A stretch of 64,000 nucleotides of DNA from Membranipora membranacea (taxonomy: Eukaryota > Bryozoa > Gymnolaemata > Cheilostomatida > Membraniporidae): positions 3,474,001 to 3,538,000 of the forward strand of contig OU612072.1 in assembly GCA_914767715.1 (NCBI GenBank). Reading direction: 5' to 3'. A model generated the notes under the pieces. It saw nothing but the letters and a program-made list of their open reading frames with translations. It ran no database searches and was not told where the DNA came from. This document shows, in pieces, positions 35,400-47,843 of the stretch (position 1 is the stretch's first letter; each line of letters starts with the position of its first letter). Position numbers and translations under genes: made by a program.

Positions 35400-36880
35400 T
35401 ACAATTGCTATCTGCAGCCTCTCATTGAAGCTAATGTATATAGCAAATGCTGCGCCATGTCGGCGTGTTGTGACATATACAGAGTGATACTACATTTAAA
35501 CCTTACCCCATAAAAAGTGTAGCGAGAACAGCAGTGTATTGAGATCAGACTCCAATTGAACAGGTCAAACTCTTGGTCTCCAGTGCTCGATTATCCCACA
35601 TACATCTTCTTAGTGATGGTAAGCTTCTGAAAATTCAGACTTGGCTTCCCGCAGAGATGTACAATACTACAAAGCAAAATCTAGTTCATTTTAGAACATT
35701 TTCTTCTTGCAATAACGCTCTTTGAGTCCCTTAAACACAAGGGTACTAAATGCATATTGTACCAAAGTACATGTAGTTCATTTGAAACAAGTTTATTACT
35801 AATCTGAATCTGTTATAATCCTTGTAAGGATTAGATGAAGGGGAAGTCTAAGCGGGATTATGAATTTAATCCTCAAATTAAAGTAGTTTAATCTCCGCAT
35901 GGTGAAAAATCAAAGTGAGTCTGAGTTAGATCTGAGGTAATAAAAACATAGGATTAAAAGCTTGGCCCTCGCATAAAAGACAGGCAGAACGATACAGGAG
36001 ATCACAGTGAGCCCACTGGCTGTACCGCAAACAAGTCAACTCTCTGACTTGTGTATGAGTTGTACTATGCTCAGTGTGGTGAACTATGGCACGAGGGGCG
36101 GGTGTCTTGACGATAGCGACTTTACGCGAATGAGTTGATGGAAAGCAAACCTCCCTGCACTGGTTTGGCTTAAAGTATAAGCATGAGAGTGATAGAGCGA
36201 ACATTGTTGCACTGAAACAATGAAGAGTTGGCAGCCTCCCTGGTTGCGCAACAGTGTAAACACACCATTTATGTCAAAACACCAAAACTGACAAAATGCA
36301 CTGAGGGATCGATGATATTGATTGAGATGCTCATCAACACACAGGGGTGGCTTCATGCTGCTGGGGCCGGCCATGAGGAGGTTGTACTAGAGAAGACCTC
36401 AAAACAGCGCTTGACTCATGGTTTCTAGCTGAAGGCCTGTGTGTTGTGCAGTGGTACGTGCACCGCAGTATGTTGTATGTTAGGAGTTATCAGAGCACAA
36501 TAATGTTACCTTTGCTGTAATAAGATCAGGGGCAGATAACAGTTTCCTTGCTGTGTTCTGGCTGTTGCTCTTGATTTGCCCATAGGCTTTTTTCCTCTTT
36601 GAAATTTCCCAGGTTTGTATGATAATGCATTTAGATCCATAAGTTGTCATTGTACATTTTAGCTAGTGCGACGAAGACCAATGCTGACAAATTCTACCTT
36701 AAACATATCAAATGAAAGGAAAGGTTAACTTTGAATGCATATTTGGAATAAAATCGTGGCAAATGGCAATATTGGTTTGTCTCAGCAATTTAACTATGCA
36801 ATGAGAAAATTGGAGCTAAAGCCTTGTGGGCGGGGCTGCTCTATATTGTTATGTTACGTACATCAATTTCTGTTAGGATT
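35400..36880. other. No gene recognised
   Basis: Two overlapping open frames near 35926-36428 on opposite strands have no recognised motif. The words GGCAATATTGGT and CAATGAGA near 36770-36810 also occur in the 23.6 and 33.5 kb copies, so the right part belongs to the duplicated unit. Confidence 0.35.
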
Positions 36881-36903
36881 ATTGTGGCGGTGGAGTGCGT
36901 TCT

Positions 36904-37290
36904 TCAAGTTTCTCCTTCACAATGTCTCATTTTAGTTGGGCACTTTTCTCCACAGTCATAATAACCTTCTTCACAGCCGACTTGAAGGTCTCGTATGATT
37001 CTGGTTTGGCTACAAGATGGGTCATATTGTCATATCATATTATAATTGAAGATGTCAGGTGTAAATGGATAAAAATTAATAAATGCTAAATTGTGAAACT
37101 GGTACCTGGTAATACCTTCTCCGGTAAGAACAGGTGAGCTTTACATAAGCAAGTGATAAAAATTTGTTCGAGTTGATTAATGAAAAGCGTCTCTCTAAAC
37201 TGTAAAAACCTACTTCTTGATTTCGCTGGATAAGGTAGGTAAGCAGTAAGCTGATAGCAGCGCTAACCGCCCATCCACTATCAGCATCAT
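36904..37290 (-). CDS. Candidate small secreted Cys-rich peptide, 60 aa, two exons
   Basis: Exon 37290-37214 (77 nt) and exon 37009-36904 (106 nt) join in phase 2 to give exactly 60 codons plus TGA. The 204-nt intron has a GTAGGT donor and a TTGTAG acceptor. The N-terminus MMLIVDGRLALLSAYC is hydrophobic and could be a signal peptide. The rest carries four cysteines in C-x6-C-x3-C-x6-C (GCEEGYYDCGEKCPTKMRHC). This is the only family copy here with both an ATG and an open frame through both exons. The family is unknown to me. Other frames of exon 2 are partly open, so proof needs transcript data. Confidence 0.4.
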
Positions 37291-37824
37291 ATGTTCAATC
37301 TGATCTGTAACAATTAAAACAATACCTTTACTAAACAGCTGCAGAGACATGGGTTTAGAATCATTACAGGGAACAGCCGTGTGTATTTATTTTGTGTCAC
37401 TTTTATTTGTTCGATGTCACGGAATTAATTTGCTAACAGTCAGTCCTCTGGATTTACATGTTTTCACACTGTATTCACCATGGGTTCAGCGCAAGTGTGT
37501 AATAGTATCTTACCTTAGGTATATTTTACGTGTTTGTCTGTCTATTCCCTCTTGCACCAGTGGTAATTATTCAACTGCTCTCTACTCAATATTCCTAGTA
37601 TCTAAAAAACGGAAAAAATACAAAAACTACGGACACATTAGACATTTTAGCTTTAGCTATAGAATGACTGTGGGAAGTGAGCTGTGCATATTAATCTGGT
37701 CTAGATGTTACCTTGTCCGTGTAAAAGCAGTAAGCTTTTCCCTGTTGTTTTGTTACATTTAGGGTTGCATATGACATGTTTAATTAAGTTCTGAAACAGT
37801 ATAAAAACATCAGTCTCTTTTGAC

Positions 37825-37843
37825 GGGGGGGGGGGGGGGGGGG
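37825..37843. repeat. Poly-G tract (19 G)
   Basis: Uninterrupted run of G followed by CGGGG. Similar shorter runs occur near 4640, 5030, 8710, 20940 and 63936. Confidence 0.9.
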
Positions 37844-38139
37844 CGGGGTAATTTCATCATGGAAGAAACACAGTTTACAATGGATAGAACAAACACTGTT
37901 TTAACTTCTTAAACATCCGCAGAGGAGATCACCTAAAACGGTTGACTGCAAACCCTTGTGAGTCTAACGGTCCAAAATCCAATGAATCATCATGATAAAT
38001 ACTGCTCTTACATTGCTGACAGGAATTGGAATGACCTGCCTGGTGATGCGCTGGCTCTAATCCCTATTTGAAACATTGCTGATGTCTGACCTGCACAGAC
38101 TTGTGCAGATTTTCGGGTAACAATTGTATGAATATATTT

Positions 38140-38640
38140 GGGGATAAATCGTCAACTCACCGAATTTGTTGTGCCTTGATGAAATAGCTGTTGGTGTTGT
38201 GTTGGATACCTAATTATCTTCATAAATAGATCGCCTACTCCATTCTTCTATGGTGTGTCCTGTTTGTTTGTATACCACTGACATCTCACTTTTATTGTCG
38301 CAGTCGTCACGCAGGTCATCAGCAGCTGCAGTCGTCTGGATAAAATTAATATATTTTTTAAATTAATGTACCGGTAACTATTATCATTAGAATAACGAAT
38401 ACGGGAGCCATCTTTGAGGATAAATTTTGTTTACATTAAAGCGGTTTAAATAACAACAGACTTTAGAACCTACAAGGTGTATCCTGGTCGGTAGTATGTT
38501 ACTGTCGCATTCGCCATGGAGGTGTTCATCAGCAGTTGATTTTAAAAGGTCATTCAAAAGCTGATCTGAACATCATTGTCAAGTTAATGTACTGGTAATT
38601 ATAAGAATTATTAGAATAAATAATACTGGAGCCCTCCCGG
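38140..38640 (-). promoter_or_regulatory. Repeated 5' block of the tandem family (copy 3 of 3)
   Basis: Contains the GGTGAGTTGACG donor-like word at about 38155 and two copies (38370 and 38595) of the AATGTACCGGTAA/AATGTACTGGTAA word followed by TTATTAGAATAA. It stands about 1 kb upstream of the intact two-exon peptide model, the position expected for its first exon and promoter. Confidence 0.4.
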
Positions 38641-38649
38641 AGAAAATCT

Positions 38650-39715
38650 TTTTCTCCATAATAACAAACTATTAAAGTCTGCCTGTTTAGTCAAACTGCA
38701 GCCCTCACTGAATCTAACAAATATATAAAGCACTACACCGGCGGTATTATGTGATGTCGTTGGAGAAATATGCAGCTGAGGAATGCTTTATTTACAACTC
38801 ACCCTCTTAAAAAGAATAGGAAGCAGTACAGAGCAATGTTTCAGGATCAAACTCCGATTAAACTGCAGTCAAACTCATTGTCTCTAGAGCTCAATAATTC
38901 CAACAGAGTAACATCACATCCAACTTCTATGTGAGGGTGGCGTCTAAGTGAAAATGGCGTACTAGCTGTCCACGCCCATTGGCTACATTATGAAAACTGG
39001 TTACCTTAACAATAGAAGCTACAGCTATGCACTGCTGGCTATTAGGAAAGCTAAAGGAGAGCTGATATGAATAGTTTACAAGTAGAAGCATTGCTTATAG
39101 ATTATCTTTGTATTATCCCCCAGCTTGTTTCAGCAAGTATCATTACTTCAATTATGTCAAATTTATAAGCTGATTGCATTTTTCAAATCTAACATCTTAT
39201 GAGAGTAACTGCGTAGAATGGAATGTCATTTTTTGGACACATTGTCATCTTTTGATAAAAGGGTTTTATCATCGAGGTTTTTTGCAGTGTGTGCTGTTTT
39301 GACTTCAATGATAGTCTGTTTTACAACGATAAACAATGTTCTATGATGGTAATGATTGACGCTCCTTTCTTAACCTGACCGCTGGTTTTGGAATTCAGGT
39401 AACATATTAGAATAAAAGTTGACAATGTAATCATTTTAGCCCTGATCGAGTCAAAGGAGAATCCCTGCATGTTTCGCATGGGCGCAATAAACAGCTATTG
39501 GTGTGCTCTAAAAGTAACACAATCATTAAATACTTCATCTGAATTGGCAACAATACTGCATCCTACACTGACGCAGTGCCACATCACCTGCATAGAGTTT
39601 TCAAAAACACTGCAATCACTTTGCTAACAACTTGCATGTTTTTTTATTCATAATCTTGACCTGGTTCGAAACAAATTTTCCCTGTTGTGCTAAAAACTAT
39701 GTGGGTTAAAAAATC
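38650..39715. other. No gene recognised
   Basis: AT-rich non-coding sequence. A weak match to the signal-peptide exon (GAGCTGATATGAATAG near 39060) may be another degraded family copy. Confidence 0.3.
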
Positions 39716-39717
39716 AC

Positions 39718-39846
39718 AAGGTTGTCTCCGTCCGAAGACTGAGAAATACAGGTGCCTTGAGGGCGAGACCGGTATATTCGGCGCAAATTTGCTCTCAGTT
39801 TGCAGGCAGGTCGGAGCACACCGTCAATTGAGCCCAGTAGTCGGTA
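39718..39846 (-). mobile_element. SINE body fragment (same family as 6.8 kb)
   Basis: In reverse complement it contains GTGTGCTCCGACCTGCCTGC and AAACTGAGAGCAAATTTGCG, as in the SINE at 6774-6985; the tRNA head is absent. Confidence 0.65.
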
Positions 39847-40557
39847 GTGTTTTGAATATACATGCGAAGGTTTCCGTGTTAAGTCGGTTTTGAATTTGAT
39901 GAATTATTGAAAAGAAGTGGTAACTTGGAATTGATAAATGATACACAATTTTTATATTTCTGAGAACTGTGTTTTCTCTCAAACAATATAATATAATATA
40001 ATATGAGGAATTTCTGGGACTAGGATTAATAAGCTTTATGCCATTCACTACATAAATCTTTACAGAGGTAAAAATGCAAAAATATATAATATATAATAGT
40101 ATGACATACAATTAAAAACCCGTATAAAATTAAAACAATGGTAAAGATCTTACATTTTGGTCATCTCATTCTCAAATTTTCTCTAAAATAAATGAGTTGC
40201 AAGACCTTGTATTCATCATATTTGAAGATCTGTTGTTTCAGGTTAATATCATACATATTTACAGAAAAAAGTATTATATACAATGAGGTTGAATTTCTAA
40301 CCCTGACTATCTAACTTGATTAATATCATTCCCTGAGAAAATGTACCTACATGATTAAAAAACAGCTGGATCTACAATAGAGAAAAATTTACCTGCTACT
40401 ATAGAGAAAATGTGATAAGAGATAATCGCAAACCGAGGCCTACACCACTCACCGCGCTCTACTTGCATAAGTACCATGAGAATTAATACACTCTGTGGAG
40501 ATCTATGTGAATTTAACTCTATGGCCACAGACATTTAACTGGTGGCTGGATTGCATG

Positions 40558-43500
40558 CTAAACTTCATAAGATGAGGTGCTTGGTTCCGTCGATGTACCC
40601 ATAAGTTTTTCTGTAGGAGTTGTGCTCTCTTGAGATGATAGAGCATCATCCGAGGACATAGATACAGAGTGCATCTTCTGTCGTGGATCTGTTTTCACGT
40701 ATACTCCCCACATAATACCAACAAGCCCCGCCCCTATACAGAAGGAGGCAATTCCCACAATGATGGTAGTTCCTGTTGGTACTTGTGGGATAGTAGTCGA
40801 GTGGTGGCTCACTGTTATATCCTCTGTGATTGGTTGACAGTTACATGGTAGAGACTTGACTGGTAGAATGTTATATCTACCCTGTGTGACAGACATAAAC
40901 GGAGATTGGTCTTTGGTATCAACTGCTGGAGTAGTTCGAACAGTGGAAGGTGGCTGTGCTGGTTTGGTCGTCTGTAAAATTATATAACATAGTTTGTCAA
41001 TATGAGGTTTTTGATTTTGACTGTTGTTTATACATGAATTGTTTACAAGTCAATTTGACATTTTCTCTACTCTACATCAGTTATAATTTTAGACAATAAA
41101 CTCACAACCTGTGATTAGCATTCTGACTGCCATTACCATTATTTTTCATGAGGCCTACTATTTAGACATCTAAACATACTGCACCACACTGCCATCGAGT
41201 CGACACTAGAACATGTGTTTTTCTGATCATAACAGTCAATTTAGTATGAGTACCTGACATGTTCTGCCCCTGATCAATGAAATAGGCCACAGGTTGTCAC
41301 ACCGTATTCCTTCTGATGGTGCTCAAGCTAGGTGAATTAATTCACTCTCTATCGATCAGAGATATACATGCAGTAGTATATCATGTCACCAGTGGGATAT
41401 TGCACATCATGCATGAACTTAAGCCAATGAGCAATTGTGACGACTGAACTCACTGGTTTAGGTATTGAAGGTTTTCTCTTGATGACTGTGATTGGCTCAA
41501 TGAGCATGACATGAGTTTTCTGTGCAGCAGATAACTCTGTCAATCCTGCATGATTCTCACAGTATTCAGTCTGTTCCACACACTACAAAATCATCATCAA
41601 TACAAATATTATCACGATGCACAAAACTTGCAAATACCATTATACTACGCGAGTAGCCGATCATTAAGAGCTTGCCACAGCTCTATAAGTTAGACTTAGA
41701 GCTTTAAAATTTTTCCAAAAAATATGGCAAAAGAGGTGGTCCTATTCTTTATGACTGTCACATCTGGCCAGAAAAAACACTGCATGAGAAATTAACCTGC
41801 TTTATTCTCTTTTAAAACACAAGGCTAGGCTTCAAGACCTCCAACTACATCACACATCCACAGTTCTCGGTGATGAGACAGAATTCTAATACACTAGATG
41901 TCCACATGCTCACTTACCTCTGAGTTTGGAGACAGCGTACAGGGTATCAGGGTACAGTGGAGGTATGAGGGCTTATTCCCATTAACTCTTTTGGCCCTGA
42001 AGATGAATGTTTTCGGTTGGTCCAACTTAAACTGTACATCGCGATCATATTCACACCTGTGTGAAAAAAATTAATGTGAGTAACATGGATTTCAGTGCTT
42101 CTTATCGAGCCTTGAAGTTCCAGCCTCAAGATGTGCAAACTTGAATAAAACAGACGACAATGAGTTACAAAAATAAAGTACGTAGAGTCTATGTGTAATA
42201 TAGAGTTGAAATGATAATAAATAAGGAAAGGTCAATGTTTTATATATCATGCAGGTAAAACAATAATTCATGGCTTCTGATAAACAATCTGAATATTGCT
42301 GGAACCCCTGGCTTGAAGGAAGTATTTATTTTGGAGTGTAAGCCTTGGAACAGGAAAGAAGTCTAACATTCTTAGTCCCCAAAACAAATCCTTCCAAATG
42401 TCAGGGAAACAAACTATACAGAAAAGTACTATTCTTATCGACAAGGTATATTAAAAAAATAGCAAGAGTTGGCTTTCATGGAAAAGCCCCTAAGGGCGAG
42501 GCTGCTATATTTACATCAATTTTGCCCTAAGTCTAACGCGTGCACTATTAGCGAGAGGTACACTTTATTAACAGAGCTGCCTCCTACTGTACACTGATAG
42601 ACTCACAGGCTACAGGTGAATGACTTACCCATTTCTGATGAGGTAAAAGGGCTCATAGTCAGCTATAACCCTCGGCTCTGAGCTTAGATAACACGAATCT
42701 ATCAGTGTCTGTGCACTCTCACCTTCTCCGTCAAGCGCTGTTATCTGTGAATTATAGAAAGGGAAGAATAAATGAAGTTCTTAGAATATGATAATGATCA
42801 CAATAACGACAATATTAATAACAATTGAATGTTATCCAAGTATAGAATAAGACCTCAAATGAAGACATTTATTTTCAAGCAAAGATCAGATCGCTGTATT
42901 TTATGATGACTTGTTCTGTGGTACGATGGCTCAGCCTAGGCAGCCTCGTCTTACATTGCATAACATAGTAAAGCATCTGTTATGAGTATACTGAACGGTA
43001 GTTTGGGCCGGTTGATTCTGCCAACTGTCGCTTCTCGACAGACCAGAATTCCTAAAGCCGAAAACTATTGATGATAATATTAAAGTAGTAATGCAAGAAC
43101 TACTAGAAGTTAATACATCAACAACCTATATATGACTGCTACGTGTTTTACAAAAAAGATTACGTCTAACAGTCACAGGAGAATCCTACTGAAGTTCAAG
43201 CCGTGTTACAGACACTCATTACTAACCTGAACATATAGACTAGTACCACGAGTAATCTCTGTACTGCCAACATCTATAGGGTTTATATATGAATCTGTGG
43301 GATATAGCCTGATATCTGCAGACTGAATGTCCTGGTCAGATGGAGGGAGGGCTGAGGGTATGCCTGCCACAGAGGTGGTTTCTCCCCGAAAGGAAGTTGT
43401 CAGCTGCTATAAAAGTACAAAACAGACCATATTATAATAATATATAGGCAAGATTGGAATTTGAAATATATCAGACCAGAGATTTGTATTAAAATTACTT

Positions 43501-46500
43501 TTAGTCTTATTGACTGAAATCTTATAGCTACACACATTTTATGCAGTCAGCATTGGTTTGTTGACTTATAGGTATTAGAGGTGTACTCCAATCCGGTTCT
43601 ACCCAAAATTGCTGATTGCTGGGTATGACAGCATTGGTTGATAATGGATGCTGCTCTAGTTCAGTATTAATAGCCACTTGACATACTCCGTGTCATGATT
43701 TTCCGGAACTAACAACTTCAGCAAATGTCGATGACATAGAGCCAACCAATTGTACGATCAATATATCGGTACCCAGTAAGTTGGCCTTTAGCCTGAGAGC
43801 TTACCCCTACTGAAGATTCGGAAGGAGAGTCAGTCTGAGAAATAGTCACAGCAGGTATCTGGTTGTCATAAGTACAGGTAAAACTTATCTCAGCCTTACT
43901 GCCATCGTATGGATTCTCTTCATCTAGAAAAGGGAAAATGTCGTCAACGTCAAAATAGCAAGCAACAGACGAGCTCGAATACTCGAAGCTCTTTTGATAG
44001 GGGTTGGTACCGGTATCAAACCCCTGTTGATTGTAGTAGCTTTGGCACTGAGGCTACTACCTAAGATATTATATAATTGCATCATAGCTGTCTGTGCATG
44101 CGCGACAAAAGATCGGTTTTTTAAATCAATCTTTTCCGAGTTACCCCCTCAAATCTTGAAAGATATTCAATCCTCGGAGTGCCTTATAAGGATATCCGGA
44201 AAAAATTCAATTTCTCAACCACAACATTGACTTTGAATTGATGGTATTCACTTTTATTCGGAGATTGTAATCGAAACAACTATACGATGAAACATCCTAC
44301 TTTTACACTTATCTAGTAAATCTATGATGGCCTTACCTTCCTCGTAATCCATGAACATCACAGGAGGTGTAACTACCACTTTGTTGGTCATGATAGCTTT
44401 CTCTATAATAAAGAAAAAATATGTGATATTTAACATGGATGGCAAGGATAGGAAGTCTAGGTTCTCAGACCAATGCAAGTGCCGGGTGAGGCATCACATT
44501 GATAAACGTTTCATTTTGTATGTTAATATGATGCAACCAACTTGCACTTGCACTAACTGTCCGAGCACGTAAACTAGAGGCGCTGTGATGTTTGGTAAAA
44601 TTTAAATTCAAAGCTATCTTTCCTTCCTATTTTGTGACCAGCCAATCATTATAGATATTTATCATAGTTATTGATTGATTTACCAATTGGCATGAACATA
44701 ATATCAGCAACTCGGAATGCATGGAGGTAGTGAGTTGGTAATAATGTACATATTTTTGTCAATTTTATTTGCTGATCAAGTCAGTTGGACATATAAGATC
44801 ATGCGCAACAAAAATAAATGGTAAAACAAATCAATTGAATTTGTTAAATACTATTTTTGTCAAGAAGGCCTGATCTATTAATTGTCTGTTTATCTGCATG
44901 AGAGACTGTCATATCCAGCATCATAATAACAGCTGGATGGAATATGAGCTTACTTTGGTCCGTTGTAAATGTGACATTTGTTCCACACTCGAGAAAACCA
45001 GTGGACAGCGAGAAGTTCTCTCTATTAGCTTTGGCCTCACAATCGAGGTGGTCTAGATGTACCTGTGACGGGGATATGACACCTATACCGAGTACTGACG
45101 CACGACTGTAATATGGAAATGTGGAGATAAGAAAGAGTGAAGGTAACCTGTGACATTTGATTTGGTTTGGTTACATCATTTTTTGTCGCATGAATAAGTT
45201 TTCGAATGTTTGCTTCCATCAGTCGGAGTGCTACCAAATTGCATTGTTGCAGATCTACAAACTTTTCTACATAGTTGTGTTGTTTCGTTTTTTTACTTCT
45301 TTGGCAGAGAAATGTGAGACACAAACTGTTAATATCATCAGAAACAACAAGGTTTAGGAGTTGCTTGCTCATTTCCTACATACAACCAACTGTTTCGAAT
45401 AATAAATAAATTGTGAAAGTTTTGGTTACTATTTGACAGATTTAGAATCAGAGCCATCAATATATCGGACATTGTCTGACCAAAGTAAATGAATTGTGAA
45501 CCAATATGTGATCAATCTCTAATCTTCAACAATCTCAAGATGCATTTAAACCGCAATTTTGTCTGTTCGATTTTTATGTAACATATTTTATATAATAAAA
45601 TCATATATTAAGTTTTAGTATAAAAAGCAGCTTCATAGTTTACATATACTGTAAATCACATGTTGACTTTTTTTTGTTTACCTTCTACAAATTACTTACT
45701 TGATATACACTTTGATGAGATTGCTATGACAGGATACTGTGACACTCTTGGCCAGCTGGATTGTTGTGTTTCTTATGTTTTGAGGTAGGAAAGCTTCTAT
45801 GTTGAGGAAAACGCCTTCATCTTTCCCACCGAGAACTAAAACAAAGAAAGAGGGATACAAGTAATACATCCAGGGAAGTCTACATATTTATCATGGAAAA
45901 TTTGAGTAGAACTTTTCCAGTGTATTGAAAATAATTGCGTAGTGTTCATGTATTCATGCTTGTTAAATAATAAGCAATGACATTAATTCATATAATTCAA
46001 TATTGCCATGCAAGTTGTCTCCTGTCGACTTGGAGAGGGATAACTCTTAAATTTTATCTTGTTTCGATATTCTATTGTGTCCATACAACATCATCAGATT
46101 TGAATTGAATAAAATGAATAGAAAGACTCTTGGCAAGAACAACTATACCAATATTTCTGATATGCACCTTTGGGAGAGCTTGTATATCAGCAAAGAGTGA
46201 GAATGCAGGGTAGGATATATATATTGGCTAACTCGGTCAATTTCTTGTTCATTAACACACTGTAAGATTCAGTTTTTACTTGTATCCGGTCAAGATTAAA
46301 TCCTATATTGCTACAAATAGATCTTGTTATGATCAATTGCAACATTCACAATGTGTGCATCAGCTTCGTCCAATCTGGAGTACAGGAAAAAAACACCTGT
46401 TTTAATTAACAACCTGCGTATCCATGTGTCACTACACAAAGAATAGTTCTCTCAGTGAACACAGAGTTTAACAGCTTTGGAATTCTCTTTAGATTCACAT

Positions 46501-47843
46501 AACAAGGATGCATTGTAAACATGATTATACCTGCTGACAATGGAATAAACTCAACGCTCTGCAACACAAGTAATTAGTTGTAACATTTTTTCTCATTTAA
46601 TAATTTCTCTACTAGTGATACTTGTTTTGTGTCAACTAGCAGATTGAATTAATCGTAATCCATGATTCAATACACACCCAATATGGGTGAGTGAGTTCAA
46701 AGCACATCAGAGAATGGGCACCTCGCTTCAAATAGGCATTTACTACAACTAAGCCGCTTGACCGATGGCTCGGAATCAAACACAAATCAGATCGAAGCAT
46801 TTACACAATAATACCTTTATTGAGCGGTCGAGATTATTCGGGCAACGCTGTATCGGTTTTGTCAGCAGAACACTGTAGATTTATTTGTATCATGAATCTA
46901 TATATATGTATCATTAGAGAAACCAATTAACACCATTGTTTGCTGTTATTTTGTTAGCGTTTCAGTGCAGTGCAAGGCAGCACAAAAAGTGCCAATAGAA
47001 CATTTTTATGCTTATTCAATTTATAGAATTTGCTTATAAATGCCAGTATTTGCTAGCTAAACAACTATGTAAATTGTCCTGAAAACATGAATATCACAAA
47101 CCACAATCAACTGGGTAAATAATCAGAAAACTTCCAGTGTCAAATTACTCTATTGATGATTTTTACAGCATTATATCACTGAAAATAATGACATCCATCA
47201 GCTATGTGAGATTGTGTGTTTGGCAAACCACTTATTGGGTTTTCAATCCATATCAAAAGGCCATCAAAATAGGAGTTGGGCTCTTGTCAGAATGGCTTTT
47301 TGAATGTGACACGATTCATTTTTCTACTTTGGAAACTTGAACTACTTCAGATTGTAAAGAGAGAAAAATCAGGCTTATATTGAACCGAAGTAAGTGACCA
47401 CTTGAAGGGAACTTTGCTGACTGTATCCAAATTCAAATTTTCTCTTGTTACAGGTATTATGTCCTGATATGAGATTTCACTGAATGTAAGCTGTTTATGG
47501 TGTCAACCAAAGATTGACTTGATAGTAACTGGTCATTACCATCATGTAGCTCAAACCGGGGCACAAATCTCCCTCCGTATATGAGTTGGTCAACCAGAGT
47601 TATCTGTCTGTCGCCTGCATGATTCAGGTTGTTGACAGACAACCTCTCGGAAGATAAGACAATGAACTGTCTCCGTTCATTGTGTTTTTTGTACTCTCAT
47701 TTTGGCCTGGCAAAGGAGGTGAAATTTGGTTTTAAAGACTTTTCGAGCCAGGGCAAACTGGCACGTGTTAAAATGATACTCTCACTCTACATACCTGTAC
47801 AAATCGCGGCCAATAGGAGTAGACAACCGCGACAGGCATCCAT
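40558..47843 (-). CDS. Betaglycan/endoglin-like ZP-domain receptor
   Basis: Twelve exons: 47843-47795, 47695-47481, 46558-46531, 45835-45700, 45105-44954, 44402-44337, 43923-43805, 43406-43227, 42744-42629, 42056-41918, 41582-41454, 40971-40558. They join in consistent phase to 580 aa. MDACRGCLLLLAAICT is a signal peptide. A ZP domain spans about residues 129-443. ZP-N has four Cys (133, 165, 183, 232, in SVTVSC, LDC, LEC, FTCTY). ZP-C carries LIDSCYL, LIRNGCEYD, FRAKRV, YLHCTLIPC. A Ser/Thr/Pro stem, one membrane helix (511-535) and a 45-residue tail ending SSYEV follow. The ZP-C end EPITVI and the helix GIASFCIGAGLVGIMWG recall betaglycan and endoglin, TGF-beta-family co-receptors. The region before the ZP domain is short (about 128 aa), so a full orphan domain is absent or its exons are missed. 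The acceptor of exon 2 is weak and a stronger one 12 bp upstream would shift the frame. Confidence 0.8.
40696..40770 (-). other. Transmembrane helix of the ZP receptor
   Basis: Encodes GTTIIVGIASFCIGAGLVGI then MWGVYV, followed by KTDPRQK (positive stop-transfer side). The cytoplasmic tail is Ser/Thr-rich and its last residues YEV could be a class II PDZ ligand; in vertebrate betaglycan and endoglin the tail is likewise short and Ser/Thr-rich. Confidence 0.85.
41454..45835 (-). other. ZP domain (ZP-N and ZP-C) over eight exons
   Basis: ZP-N occupies exons 45835-45700 to 43923-43805; a linker rich in Ser/Pro (VAGIPSALPPSDQD) lies in exon 43406-43227; ZP-C starts with DIRLYPTDSYINPI and ends in exon 41582-41454. 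The last exon has the conserved C..C pair (CVEQTEYC) and then EPITVIKRKP. The spacing of cysteines and aromatic residues fits the ZP fold, which mediates polymerisation or ligand binding outside the cell. Confidence 0.82.
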
